64,000 nucleotides of DNA from Phytohabitans houttuyneae (GTDB lineage: Bacteria; Actinomycetota; Actinomycetes; Mycobacteriales; Micromonosporaceae), in the NCBI RefSeq assembly GCF_011764425.1, contig NZ_BLPF01000002.1:868997-932996 (forward strand), written 5' to 3'. A program made the position numbers and the translations under genes. The notes below the pieces were generated by a model. The model was not told the DNA's origin. It did not search any database and saw only the letters and a program-made list of their open reading frames with translations. Shown one piece after another: positions 8,182 through 18,501 of this stretch (position 1 is the stretch's first letter; each line of letters begins with the position of its first letter).

Positions 8182-11100
8182 GTGCGTCCATTATGGAGTC
8201 TTCGTCGTTTGGCCGCCGCGGGCATTGCCGCGGCCGTCGTAGCAGCCAGTGGCGCAGTCGCGCAGGCCGCGCCGCCGCGGGCGGAGGCACCACCACCGCC
8301 GGCCGGCGCACCGGCCGGCGCCGACAAGCCGGAGCGGCGCCACACCGTCATGCTCCTGACCGGTGACCGGGTCACCTACACCGTCGCGGGCGACGGCCGC
8401 CGCGCGGTGACGGTGCTGCCGGCGCCCCGACCCGGTGCCGAGCAGGTGCGTTTCAGCACGTCCCAGGCGGGCGAGCACTACTACGTGATCCCGTCGGACG
8501 CGCAGGCCCGAGTGGCCGCGGGCACGCTGGACCGCGCGCTGTTCGACATCCCGCTGCTGGTCGCGGACGGGCAGGCCACCGCCGACCGGCCGGCCGGCGT
8601 CATCCTGCGGTACGGCTCGGCGGCGGTCGCCACGGGCACCGGCGCGGCACTGCCCGGCGCCGACCGCAAGGCCGCGCTGCGCAGCATCAACGGCAACGCG
8701 GTGCGCTCCCGCGCCGGCCGGGCGCACGAGACCTGGGGCGCGCTGCGCGGCGGCCGCTCGGACGCCCGCACGCTGGACCGCGGCGTCGCGAGCGTGTCGC
8801 TGGACCGGATCATGCGGCCGGCACTCGATGTGAGCGTTATCCAGACCGGCGCGCCGTTCGCGTGGGCCGCCGGGTACCGGGGCAGCGGCATCAAGGTCGC
8901 CGTGCTGGACACCGGCATCGACCTGAACCATCCGGACGTGACCGGCCGCATTGTCAGTACCGCCAACTTCACCGGCGAAGCGACCGTCGCGGACGGGCAT
9001 GGACACGGCACGCACGTCGCGTCCACTGTGGCCGGTAACGGCGCCGCGTCGGCGCAGCGTTTCCGGGGCATGGCGCCGGAGGCGTCGCTCATGGTCGGCA
9101 AGGTGCTGGACAGTGGCGGCAACGGCGCGATGTCCCAGGTGATCCAGGGCATGGAGTGGGCCGCTCGCAACGGCGCGCGGGTCATCAACCTCAGCCTCGG
9201 CGCTGGCCCGAGCGACGGCACCGACCCGGCGAGCGAGGCGGTGAACGCACTCTCCGCGGAGACCGGCGCGCTGTTCGTCATCGCGTCCGGCAACAACCAC
9301 GGCGACGCCTCGGTGAACGCGCCGGGTGCGGCGACCGCCGCGCTGACCGTCGGCGCGACCGACAAGGTCGGTGGGTTTGTGGACTTCTCCAACCGCGGTC
9401 CGCGGCGCGGTGACGGCGCGGTCAAGCCGGAGATCGCCGCGCCCGGATACGAGATCGTCGCCGCCCGCGCGGCCGGCACCTCGATGGGCACGCCCTACGA
9501 CGCGAACTACACCAGCGCGAGCGGCACCTCGATGGCCACCCCGCACGTGGCCGGCGCGGCCGTGCTGCTCGCTCAGGCGCACCCGACCTGGAGCGCCGAC
9601 CGCATCAAGGACGAGCTCGTCTCCACGGCCGAGCCGCGCGACGCGCAGACGGTGTTCACCGCCGGCAGCGGCTGGGTGGACGTGCGCCGCGCACTGGGCC
9701 AGCGCGTGTCCGGACCGGAGGCGGTCGACTTCGGCCTCGTCCAGCCGCCGTACACGCAGGTGCGCACCCGCACGCTGACGTACCGCAACGACACGACGGC
9801 GGCGGTGACGCTCGGCCTGACCGTGAGCGGGCGCGGCTGGGACGGGCGGGCACTGCCGACCGGGGCGATCGCGCTCAGCGCCAGCACGGTGACCGTGCCG
9901 GCCGGCGGTACCGCCGCGGTCACGATGACGTTCACCGCGGCGCCGGGCGACCCTGGCGCGTACGCCGGCATCGTCACCGCGGCGAGCGCCGACGGCACCA
10001 TCCGCGTGCGCAGCCCCTTCAGCTACTACAAGGGCGGTGTCCGCACGCTCGACGTGCCGGTGCTCGACTCCCGCGGCCGGCCGGTGCCGGGCGTGCTGGT
10101 GACGATCGCGAAGCTGGACGGGCCGACACACCCCAACGACCCGATCACCCGGGAGATCACGCAGGGTTACACCGGCGATGACGGGGTGGCCTCGTTCTCG
10201 GTGGCGGACGGCGTCTACGACGTGTACGCCTGGCAGACCGAATGGGAGGCCGACAAGCGCCGCGCCAACCAGCTGCAGCGGATCGAGGTGCCGATCAGCG
10301 CGAACACCACGGTGACGCTCGACGCCCGCCAGGCGCGGCGGGTCAACCCGACACTGCCCGAGTCCACCAACCAGCTGGTCGGGATGGCCGCGACCACGCG
10401 CCGGTTGGCCAGCGGCGACACAGCCGCCTCCGGCGGGATGCTGAGCTGGGAAAACTGGGACGTGTACGTGACGCCCACGGGTACGCCGGCGGTGGCCGGG
10501 CTAGAGGCGTTCGAGCAGTGGACGCTCGGCTCGACCCAGGTGCAGGTCCGGGCGAACGGCGGTGCCGCACTGCCGGTCGACTACCACCCGTACATGAACG
10601 GGCGCACGCTCGCCCGGTTCCAGAACACCACCCTTCCACTGGTGTACGCCGGCGGCGGCACCCCCGCCGAGTACACCGCGGCCGGGGCGACCGGCAAGGT
10701 GGCGCTCGTGCGGATCGTCGTGCCGGCAGGCACGGTGTACACGGGCGGCTACGTCTGGAACGCCATGGAGGCCGCGCGCCTGAACGCCGCGTCCGAAGGG
10801 GTGGCGGGCATCATCGCGTACACCGACATGACCGGCGGCATCGCGATGCCGCTGCGCGACGACAACATCCTCGCCCTGTCGCTGCCAGCGGCGTCCGGCC
10901 AGGCCCTGCGCACGCAGGTCGCCTCCGGCGCGGTGCAGCTCGCGATCACCGCGGGAAGGGCCAACCCGGAGCGCGTGTTCCAGCTGCGCTACCAGCACAC
11001 CACGGGGTACCGGCGACCGCACCGGCCGTCGACCCGGCACAACTGGTGTCCTACCCGGCGAAGTACCGCGCGGACAAGGCGGGCCTGACGTACACCTCGG

Positions 11101-12403
11101 CGTGGCCGGTCTTCGGCGAGAACGACACCAGCGCGACCGCGCTGGGCGTGAGCTACTGGGCGCCGATGGACTGGACCGAGTACGCCGGTCCCCGCGACAG
11201 CCGGCTGACGTGGACGCAGACCGTGTACCAGCGGGCCACGCTGGAGGCCGATCCGATCGGTGACCAGAACGCCTGGTACAAGTTCCTGCCCGGCGAGAGC
11301 CGCAGCGCCGAGGACTGGTTCGGGCCGGTGATCCGCACCGTGCCGGCCGAGGTGCCGGACGGGTACCCGTTCCGGCTGCGGTGCACGTTCTGCCGCGAGG
11401 GCGACACGTTCGTCACCGGCTACTACGAGATGGACGCCGACGGCCGGCACTTCGACACCACCGCCGGCGACAACGTGGTCTACCGCATGTTCCGCTCCGA
11501 CGGCAGCACGATCCCGGTGTCGGCGCTGAACCCGACAAGGTTCACGCTGCCCGCGACGGCCGGCACGTTCCGGCTCGAGGCGGTCGAGACGCAGCGCGGG
11601 CTCGGTCCGGTGCGCGTGCTGGGCCAGCGCAGCACCACCGACTGGACGTTCCGCTCGGCGCCGCAGGCGACTTCGGGGCGGCCGGCCGGATACCGCTGCT
11701 TCAGCACCTCCGACGAAAGCGCGTCCTGCGCCTTCCAGCCGCTGGTGCAACTGCGCTACCAGTTCGCCGGGCTGGACTCGCTCAACCGGGCCGCGGCGGG
11801 CGAAACGTTCACCTTCGACGTGGTGGCCGGGGCACACCGGCTCACGCCGGGTGCCGCGCCGGCGACGTCGCTGACCCTTTCGAGCTCCACCAACGGGGCA
11901 GCACCTGGCAGCCGGCGCAGGTGAGCGCGTTGGGCAGCGGCAGGTTCCGGGTCACCGTCACGCACCCGGCGCTGTCCGCCACCGACGGGTACGTGTGGCT
12001 GCGCACTCAGGCACAGGACGCCGCCGGCAACCAGGTCACCCAGACCCTGGAACGGGCGTACTCGCTGCGCCAGGGTGCGACGCCGCCGGCCTGCGAGGTC
12101 AAGTACGAGCCGAACAGCTGGCAGACCGGCTTCACCGCGAACGTGCAGATCAAGAACACCGGCACGGCCACGGTGAACGGCTGGAACCTCGCCTGGCGGT
12201 TCGCCGGCAACCAGCAGATCACGAACGCCTGGAACGGTGTACCGACGCAGACCGGCCAGCAGGTGAGCGTCGTGAACACCGCGTCGAACGCGACGATCAG
12301 CCCGAGCGGCACGGTGAGCTTCGGCTTCCAGGCCACGTACAGCGGTGTCAACGCCGTCCCGGACGCGTTCACCCTGAACGGCGCTCCATGCGTGAAGGTG
12401 TGA
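8182..12403 (+). CDS. Secreted subtilisin-like S8 serine protease with C-terminal CBM2; two apparent frameshifts
   Basis: About 1407 residues when two single bases are restored. GTG at 8182 opens a Sec signal peptide ending near AVAQAAPP. The S8 catalytic triad is Asp242 in VLDTGID, His near 278 in GHGTHVA and Ser near 450 in GTSMATPH. Ig-like and carboxypeptidase-regulatory-like segments follow, then a PA-type region (GKVALVRIVVP). The C-terminal 100 residues are a cellulose-binding CBM2 bracketed by Cys (ACEVKYEP to GAPCVKV). The frame changes at the G-run 11004-11007 and again at 11895-11898; one extra G at each restores a continuous protein (HTTGVPATAP and STNGGSTWQP). The enzyme is likely exported and anchored on plant cell wall, where it could trim cell-wall proteins or other secreted enzymes. 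Confidence 0.8.
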
Positions 12404-12533
12404 CCGCCGCTTGACCTGATGTGCGGGGCGCCCGTGGCGCCCCGCACACTGGTGTCCCCCAGACGGCCGATGGACGCTCATCGATCTATGGGTTACCGTT
12501 GATCCGCATGTCGGATCGATCGCAAGGGGTGCC

Positions 12534-13625
12534 GTGATGCCTACATCCAGGCGGTCGACACTGGCCGTTTGCGGGGTCGTGGTGAGCGCGGGTCTGCTCC
12601 TCGCCGCCGCGATGACCTCAGCGGTGGCCGATGTGCCGCCGACCGGGGGCGTGGAGGCCGGGTGCCGGGCCACCGCGCGCATCGACGCCCAATGGGGTAC
12701 CGGCTCTACCGGAGGTCAGATCGTCACCGTCACGGTCACCAACACGGCGGCGACGAGCGCGAGAAACTGGACCGTGAGCTGGCCGCTCGGCGCGGGCCAG
12801 CGGGTCGTGTCGGCGTGGAACGCCGCGCTCAGCACGACCGGTGGCACCGTCACCGCGGTCAACGCCGCGCACAACGGAGCGCTCGCTCCCGCGGCGTCGA
12901 CGACGTTCGGCGCGCAGCTGTCCGGTGTCGCGGCGGTGCCGACGCTGAGCTGCCGAAACGACACGTACACCCCAAGCTCCGGACCGGCGACCAGCCCGCC
13001 GCCCACCGGGGCCGACGTCACGGTCACCCAGGCCGACAACCAGCGCACGGTCACGCTTCTCGTCGGGCAGACCCTCGCGGTGGCCCTCGGACCCGACTTC
13101 GTCACGCCCACCGTGACCGGCTCCGGCCTCGTTCAGCTCTCGACCAGCGGCGGATACCCCAGCGGGCAGCCACTGGCCACGTCCTACCGGGCGGTCGCGG
13201 CGGGAACGTTCGACATCACGTCGCACACCGACTACGCGTGCCTGCACACACCGCCCCGCTGCGCGCTGCCCACGACACTGTGGACACTGCACGTCACCGT
13301 CGTCGACGTACCCTCGACCGGCCGGACCGTCACCGTGTCCACAGGCGACAACCTGAGCAACGTGGGCCTGCGGGTCGGCGACACGCTCGTGGTGAGCCTG
13401 CCCAGCGCCTACCTGCCGCCGACGGTCGCCACCACCGGCGTCATCGCGCAGCGCGACGTCTCCGGCGGCTACCCGACCGGCCAGCCGCTCGTCGCCCGCT
13501 ATCTCGCGACGGCGCCGGGGCAGACCGACGTGTCCACCCGCACCGACGACCCGTGCAACCACCTGCCCACGCCGTGCCCGTCGCCCACGGTCCGCTGGAC
13601 GGTCCACATCACCGTCACCAGCTGA
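12534..13625 (+). CDS. Secreted CBM2 protein with two copies of an unknown C-terminal domain
   Basis: 363 residues. A signal peptide (to about SAVADV) is followed by a CBM2-type cellulose-binding module (GCRATARIDAQWG to LSCRND, residues about 40-142). A short Pro/Ser linker leads to two homologous domains of about 95 residues, 163-260 and 266-363. Both show a VGxTLxVxL strand, a GGYPxGQPL turn, and a disulfide-like Cys-x(6-7)-Cys pair before a W-T-(L/V)-H-(V/I)-TV end. The repeat domain faintly recalls chagasin-like (I42) inhibitor strands but lacks the NPTTGY loop. GTG 12534 and ATG 12537 are both possible starts behind AAGGGG. Its neighbour is the cellulose-binding protease, so inhibitor or adaptor roles are conceivable but unproven. 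Confidence 0.7.
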   Translation: MMPTSRRSTLAVCGVVVSAGLLLAAAMTSAVADVPPTGGVEAGCRATARIDAQWGTGSTGGQIVTVTVTNTAATSARNWTVSWPLGAGQRVVSAWNAALSTTGGTVTAVNAAHNGALAPAASTTFGAQLSGVAAVPTLSCRNDTYTPSSGPATSPPPTGADVTVTQADNQRTVTLLVGQTLAVALGPDFVTPTVTGSGLVQLSTSGGYPSGQPLATSYRAVAAGTFDITSHTDYACLHTPPRCALPTTLWTLHVTVVDVPSTGRTVTVSTGDNLSNVGLRVGDTLVVSLPSAYLPPTVATTGVIAQRDVSGGYPTGQPLVARYLATAPGQTDVSTRTDDPCNHLPTPCPSPTVRWTVHITVTS

Positions 13626-13699
13626 GCTCCGTCCGCACAAAGCCAGCGGTCGATGGAAAGTCGGTTGCCCGCCGGTCTTGCCTCGGTGATCCTGGCCTG

Positions 13700-14199
13700 G
13701 TGGAGCTTGAGGACGCGGCGCGGGCCTGGCAGACCGACGGCTTCGTGATCCTCCCGGGCTTCCTCCCGGCCGAGGAGCTGAAACCGGCGGTTGGCGAGCT
13801 CGACTTGCTGTTCCGTCTGCCGAGGGCTTCCACGACGGCACCGACCCACGCCGCGACGTTTCATCGGCGACGGCCGGCACGGTCATCGCCTTCGAGCCGG
13901 GCACCCTCCATCGAGGCACCCAGCTGACCGCGCCGCGCGGCGTGCGGTACAGCATGCACCTGGGTTTCCGGCCGTCCGACCTCACCTGGGGACAGCGCGT
14001 CGGTTGGGCCGCGGCGGGCTTCAGCGCCGAGTGGGTGGAGTTCGTCGGCCGGGCCACCGCAGGCCAGCTGCAGGCCTTCGGATTCCCGCCGCCGGGCCAT
14101 CCCTTCTGGACGCCGCAGACACTGGCCGGCATGGCGTTGCGCTATCCGAAGCTCGACCTCTCACCGTGGCACACCACCACCCCGGCCGCCGCTACGTAA
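13700..14199 (+). pseudogene. Phytanoyl-CoA dioxygenase family remnant with internal deletion and frameshift
   Basis: The N-terminal part (WQTDGFVILPGFLPAEEL) and C-terminal part (TVIAFEPGTLHRGTQLTAP, then FGFPPPGHPFW and GMALRYP) are clear PhyH-family sequence. About 130 residues expected between GFHDGTDPRRD and AGTVIAFEPG are missing, including the HxD iron ligands; only the distal His and Arg (TLHRGTQ) remain. The frame also breaks at the CC pair 13813-13814, repairable by one C. With the catalytic core gone, this is a non-functional remnant even if the base slip is a sequencing artefact. Confidence 0.75.
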
Positions 14200-14241
14200 C
14201 CGCGACCCACGGCGGGGACGGTGGCTCACCGCCGACCTGGG

Positions 14242-15375
14242 TCATCGCGTCTCCGCCGGCACCGTGCCGGTCAGCGCCTCCCGGACCGAGGGCCAGCCGG
14301 CGAGGGCGTCCCGCACGTCGGCTCGGGTCTCCTCCCGCAGGGCCTGCGCGTGGGCCTGCTCGAGCACGTCGTCCAGGTGCTCGAGCCGGCCGCTCGCCGC
14401 GGACGTCACCGCCGCCTCCACCATCGCCAGGCTCATCACGTTTTCGTGCACCTCGCCGGATGGTGGCTCCCCGGTCCGCAGCGCCCGCACGAACACCTGC
14501 AGGGCGCCGGCGATCCCGGAGTACGGCGTGCCGGTCGCTTCCGCGGCGTCCACCTCGCCGTCGAGGACCGGCTCGTGGTCGCCGTCCCAGAGGGCGGTGC
14601 CCTTCTCGCCGCTCACCCGCCAGCTCCCGTTCCACGACGTGGTGGCACCGGGGCTGCACCAGCTGCCGTTGTAGATGTACCGGGTGCCGCCCGCCATCTC
14701 GAACACCACGGTCGCGTTGGCGTCACCGGCGTACCAGCTCCATGGCGGGTTGTACGACTGGCAGTACGCCGTCACCGGCTCCGCCTGGAGCAGGAACCGT
14801 GCCGAGTCGAACGCGTGGATCGCCATGTCGATGAGCAGCGGGTACGCCATCAGCTCGCGGAACCCGCCGAAGTGCTCGGACCGGAAGAACGTCGTGCTCA
14901 CCGTCCCGATCGGGCCGAGTCGCGCGATCATCTCGCGCAGCGCGGCGAGCTGCGGGTTCCAGCGGCGGGACTGGCTGACCATGAACAGCTCACCGGTGAC
15001 CTCGGCCGCGGCGGCCAGTGACAGCGCGCGGCTCACATTCTCCGCGGCCGGCTTCTCGCCGAGCACCGGCAGGCCCGCGAACAACGCCGCGGTGGTCACC
15101 GGATGGTGCGCCTCGGGGACGGTCACGTTGATCAGCGCTTGCGCGCCGGTCTGCTGGGCGAGGGCGACGGCGTCGGCGCCCACCGGGAGGTCCGGCAGGC
15201 CGGCCGAGTCGGCGGCGGAGCGGGCCAGGGGCACGTCAAGGTCGGCGATGCCGGCGAGCATCACCTCGGGTGATTCGGTGACGGTCGCGAGCCACGCGCG
15301 GCCCATGCCGCCGGCACCGACGATGACCACCCGGAGTGGATCGGCCGGGCTGGAGGGGATCGTCCGGAAACTCAC
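14242..15375 (-). CDS. Gfo/Idh/MocA-family NAD(P)-dependent sugar oxidoreductase
   Basis: 377 residues. The N-terminal Rossmann fold has [13 protein letters not shown], followed by the family EKP motif ([11 protein letters not shown]) and a C-terminal alpha/beta domain. Proteins of this class oxidise sugars, inositols or amino sugars. The GTG start lies in the stop codon of the ThuA gene (GTGA overlap), so the pair is translationally coupled. ThuA/oxidoreductase pairs commonly act together in carbohydrate catabolism. The exact substrate is unknown; the surrounding cellulase and arabinofuranosidase genes suggest a plant-derived sugar. Confidence 0.88.
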   Translation of the reverse strand: MSFRTIPSSPADPLRVVIVGAGGMGRAWLATVTESPEVMLAGIADLDVPLARSAADSAGLPDLPVGADAVALAQQTGAQALINVTVPEAHHPVTTAALFAGLPVLGEKPAAENVSRALSLAAAAEVTGELFMVSQSRRWNPQLAALREMIARLGPIGTVSTTFFRSEHFGGFRELMAYPLLIDMAIHAFDSARFLLQAEPVTAYCQSYNPPWSWYAGDANATVVFEMAGGTRYIYNGSWCSPGATTSWNGSWRVSGEKGTALWDGDHEPVLDGEVDAAEATGTPYSGIAGALQVFVRALRTGEPPSGEVHENVMSLAMVEAAVTSAASGRLEHLDDVLEQAHAQALREETRADVRDALAGWPSVREALTGTVPAETR

Positions 15376-16160
15376 TGGAGCGGTCCCGTGTAGCCCTGGC
15401 CCTGAAAGAACTCCCCGGTCTCGTACCGCAGGAGCACGGGATGGCTGCGTTCCGTCCGGTCGGTGCGGGCCCAGGCCACACCGTTCGCGATGACCCGGCG
15501 CACGTCCCGGTGATGGTAGGTGGGGTACGCCTGGTCTCCCGGCCGGAAGTAGAAGATCTTGCCGTGGCCGCGGCGGAACGTGCAACCGCTGCGAAACACC
15601 TCTCCGCCGCTGAACGAGCTGACGAACACGAGTTCGTCCGGTGCCGGGATGTCGAAGAACTCTCCGTACATCTCGTCCTCCTCGATGATCAGCGGGTGCG
15701 GCACGCCGTTGGCGATGGGGTGCGTGGGGTCGACGGTCCAGATCAGCTCACGGTCGTGCGCGTCGCGCCAGCGCAGGGTGCAGCTCGTACCCATGAGCTT
15801 GGTGAAGATCTTCGACCAGTGCCCGGAGTGCAGCACCACGAGTCCCATTCCGGACAGCACGTGCCGGTATACGCGCTCGACGACCTCGTCGACGACCTCG
15901 TCGTGCGCCGCGTGTCCCCACCAGGTGAGCACGTCGGTGCCGGCCAGCACCTCCTCGGTCAGCCCGTGCTCCGGGTCGTCGAGGGTGGCGGTGCGGACGG
16001 CGCAGCCGTCGCCGAGGTTTTCCGCGATGCCCTCGGCGATCGTCGTGTGCATGCCCTTTGGATAGATCCTCGCTACGTGCTCCTCGATCTGCTCGTGGCG
16101 GTTTTCGCCCCACACCGTCACCCGCAGCGGGCCGGCAGCTCCGTTTGTCATGTAGAACAT
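15372..16160 (-). CDS. ThuA domain protein (trehalose-utilisation-like)
   Basis: 262 residues with the class I glutamine-amidotransferase-like ThuA fold. Recognisable pieces are [46 protein letters not shown] and [15 protein letters not shown]. The His-rich pockets are typical of the family, whose biochemical role in sugar metabolism is still poorly defined. Two starts are possible, ATG 16160 and ATG 16151; the former is given. It is the first gene of a two-gene unit with the oxidoreductase downstream. Confidence 0.85.
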   Translation of the reverse strand: MFYMTNGAAGPLRVTVWGENRHEQIEEHVARIYPKGMHTTIAEGIAENLGDGCAVRTATLDDPEHGLTEEVLAGTDVLTWWGHAAHDEVVDEVVERVYRHVLSGMGLVVLHSGHWSKIFTKLMGTSCTLRWRDAHDRELIWTVDPTHPIANGVPHPLIIEEDEMYGEFFDIPAPDELVFVSSFSGGEVFRSGCTFRRGHGKIFYFRPGDQAYPTYHHRDVRRVIANGVAWARTDRTERSHPVLLRYETGEFFQGQGYTGPLQ

Positions 16161-16203
16161 TTTCCTACCGGGCTGGGCTCACTCGCCCGGACGACCCGCG
16201 CTG

Positions 16204-18309
16204 TCAGGTGGTGCCGGTCACTGAGGTGCCGGACTTGGTGATGCGGTAGGTGGCTTGCGTGCCACTCCAGAAGTGGAACGTGAGGGTGACCGCGCCGTCG
16301 TTGACCTCGGCGAAGAACTCCGGCTTCAGGATGATCGTGTTGGCGGCGTAGTCGGGCTGGAAGTTGCTCCAGAACTCCTTGAAGGAGGTCCAGTTGGCCG
16401 GGCCGGCGGGGCTGCCGTCGGCGTACTTGGCCTCCATCGTGGCGAGTTGGTCACCGCGGAACTGGGTCGGGATGGTGAACGCGCTCGTCGTGCCCGTTGC
16501 GGCCGCCTGCGTCGGTGGGTCGTAGGTGATGACGCCGATCTGCCACGGCGCGCCGCGGGAGAAGCGGGCCTCGATGGTGGCGTTGACGCCGTAGGCGCGG
16601 TTGCCGACCAGCCGGGTGAGTGCCGCCGGGGTGAGGGTGAGCGTGCTGCCGGAGACGGTGTAGTCGGTGCCGTTGGTCAGGCTGGTGCTGCCCTGCCACA
16701 GGCCCTGGAACGACAGGCCGTTGAGGTTGAGCGTCAACGACTTACCGGTGATGGCCCCGGTGCGAGGCACGTACACCTGGTCGGAGGAGGCGGTGCCGGA
16801 GCGGGTGCTCCAGCTGGCCTTCATCATCTCGTAGATGCCCTGGTCACGCCATCGCAGCTCGGTGCGATGCAGGAAAGACCCCGCGTCCCACAGCATGGTG
16901 GTGAGCTTCCTGGTGCGGGCGTGGTGGCCGACGGCCTCGATGTACTTGAGGAACTCGCCGCGCTCGATGATGCCGGGCCGCGTGTAGTCGTAGCTGAGCA
17001 GGGCCCACTCGCCGATGATGACGGGGATGCCACGGGAGACGAACGTGTTGTGGACGCGGTCGAAGGTGCCGACGAGATCCTGTTCCACATTGGAGTCGTA
17101 GCGGGTGCCGCCGGCGATGTTCACGCTGAACGGCCACCAGCCGTAGAAGTGGACGGTCGCGGCGAGGTTGGGGTCACCCAGCTGGTTGAAGGTGGCGTTC
17201 AGCGCGTCCAGCCGGGCCTGCTCGCCGCTGGTGTGGAGGGTGGGCAGCACCAGCAGCCGGGTGGCGTTGTCACCGCCGGTCCGGCGTACGAGGCGGACGA
17301 ACGCGGTGTTGAGCTCCTGCACCACCTGGTCGCTCTCGGCATCGCCGGAGGTGCCGGCGAACTGCGGCTCGTTGATGCTCTCGAACACCAGCTTGGCGGA
17401 GTGGCCGCGGAAGGCGGTGGCGATCTGGGTCCACAGCGCGGTGTACCGGTTCATCACGTTCGTGCGGTCGTTGGGGTAGGCGTTGATCCACTGCCACGAG
17501 TCATGGTGCAGGTTGACCATCACGTAGAGGCCCTCGGCCAGAGACCAGTCGACGATCTGGCGGACACGGGCCAACCAGGCCGCGTCGATGGTGTAGTCCG
17601 GGGCTGGACCGTGGTGGTTGCTCCAGGTGATCGGGAGCCGGATGCTGTTGTACCCCTGCGACCGTACATAGTGGAGCATCGCCTGGGTGGTCAACGGGTT
17701 GCCCCAAGCGGTCTCGTCGGGGATGGCGTCCAGGGTGTTGCCGAGGTTCCAGCCGGGCTGCATCGCGGCCACGGTCGCCATCGGGTCGGCCGGTCGCGGC
17801 GAGGTCGACGGGGAGACCGACGGGGACATCGACGGGGATACCGACGGGGAGAGACTGCCGCTCGGTGTCGCGGTGCCACCGACCTCGCCGGTGCAGGCGA
17901 CGCCGTTGAGCGCGAACGAGGTCGGGGCGGTGTTGCTGCCCGTCCAAGCGCCGTTGAACCCGAACGAGACCGTCGCGTTGGTCGCGATGGTCGCGTTGTA
18001 GCTCACGTTCGCCGCGGTGACCTGACTGCCCGACGAGGTGACCGCCGCGTTCCACGCCTGGGTGACCCGTTGACCGGATGGGAAGGTCCACGCCAAGGCC
18101 CAGCCGTTGATCGGGTCGCCGAGGTTGGTGACGCTCACGTTGGCGGTGAAACCGCTCGGCCACTGCGCCGAGACGGCGTAGGCCACCCGGCACCCGGTGG
18201 CCGCCTGCGCGTTGGCGGCCACCATCATCCCCGCCACCAGCAGACCTGCCACGCCACTGGCCACCACGCCCAGCCGGCGGCGGGCTCCTCGTACCATCTG
18301 CGAACTCAC
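16204..18309 (-). CDS. Secreted cellulase: CBM2 - GH5 - X2-type module(s)
   Basis: 701 residues. A signal peptide (to about ANAQAA) precedes a CBM2 (GCRVAYAVSAQWPSGF to GVACTG), a linker built of SPS(V/M) repeats, and a GH5 endoglucanase domain (about 175-495). GH5 landmarks are GWNLGNTLD, NSIRLPITW, VNLHHDSW, the acid/base Glu in ESINEPQ and the nucleophile Glu in IIGEWAL. The C-terminus has X2-like Ig modules (TLNLNGLSFQGLW). It should cut internal beta-1,4-glucan bonds outside the cell. The GTG start has AGGAG upstream. A CGAAAGTTTCG palindrome 25 bases before the start points to control by the divergent LacI regulator. Confidence 0.9.
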   Translation of the reverse strand: MSSQMVRGARRRLGVVASGVAGLLVAGMMVAANAQAATGCRVAYAVSAQWPSGFTANVSVTNLGDPINGWALAWTFPSGQRVTQAWNAAVTSSGSQVTAANVSYNATIATNATVSFGFNGAWTGSNTAPTSFALNGVACTGEVGGTATPSGSLSPSVSPSMSPSVSPSTSPRPADPMATVAAMQPGWNLGNTLDAIPDETAWGNPLTTQAMLHYVRSQGYNSIRLPITWSNHHGPAPDYTIDAAWLARVRQIVDWSLAEGLYVMVNLHHDSWQWINAYPNDRTNVMNRYTALWTQIATAFRGHSAKLVFESINEPQFAGTSGDAESDQVVQELNTAFVRLVRRTGGDNATRLLVLPTLHTSGEQARLDALNATFNQLGDPNLAATVHFYGWWPFSVNIAGGTRYDSNVEQDLVGTFDRVHNTFVSRGIPVIIGEWALLSYDYTRPGIIERGEFLKYIEAVGHHARTRKLTTMLWDAGSFLHRTELRWRDQGIYEMMKASWSTRSGTASSDQVYVPRTGAITGKSLTLNLNGLSFQGLWQGSTSLTNGTDYTVSGSTLTLTPAALTRLVGNRAYGVNATIEARFSRGAPWQIGVITYDPPTQAAATGTTSAFTIPTQFRGDQLATMEAKYADGSPAGPANWTSFKEFWSNFQPDYAANTIILKPEFFAEVNDGAVTLTFHFWSGTQATYRITKSGTSVTGTT

Positions 18310-18333
18310 CAGAACTCTCCTCGCGCCCGGCTG

Positions 18334-18344
18334 CGAAAGTTTCG
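18334..18344. promoter_or_regulatory. LacI-type operator, perfect palindrome CGAAAGTTTCG
   Basis: An 11-base site of arms CGAAA and TTTCG around a central G, located just upstream of the GH5 cellulase start on the minus strand. Operators of this shape are typical for LacI-family sugar regulators in actinomycetes. A one-mismatch copy lies beside the LacI start at 18481. Confidence 0.65.
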
Positions 18345-18406
18345 GGCTAGACGCTACGCATTTCTTCGATGTACGTCAATGTGTTGAGCTGGCGGGCGCT
18401 GTTGCG

Positions 18407-18420
18407 CGTGACGCGTCACG
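18407..18420. promoter_or_regulatory. 14-base perfect palindrome in the cellulase-lacI intergenic region
   Basis: CGTGACGCGTCACG reads the same on both strands. It sits midway between the two LacI-type sites, in the divergent promoter region, and does not resemble them. It may bind a second regulator. A TTGACG at 18426-18431 just beside it could be a -35 box for the regulator gene. Confidence 0.4.
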
Positions 18421-18480
18421 ATCCGTTGACGGAAGCGCTGATCATCACTACCGTCCGATCTGGTGCTATCGGAAATGGCC

Positions 18481-18491
18481 TGAAAGTTTCG
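18481..18491. promoter_or_regulatory. LacI-type operator, TGAAAGTTTCG
   Basis: One-mismatch copy of the CGAAAGTTTCG palindrome, ten bases before the TTG start of the LacI gene. This position fits autoregulation of the repressor by blocking transcription or translation initiation. Confidence 0.6.
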
Positions 18492-18501
18492 GGAGCCTAC
18501 A

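Noticed and set aside
17786-17870. Short tandem repeats as a possible CRISPR or regulatory repeat
   Set aside because: They encode the SPS(V/M) linker of the cellulase and are explained by protein sequence.
16255-18387. 710-residue plus-strand frame opposite the cellulase
   Set aside because: Composition is typical of GC-rich antisense frames; the minus strand encodes signal peptide, CBM2, GH5 and X2 with intact catalytic residues.
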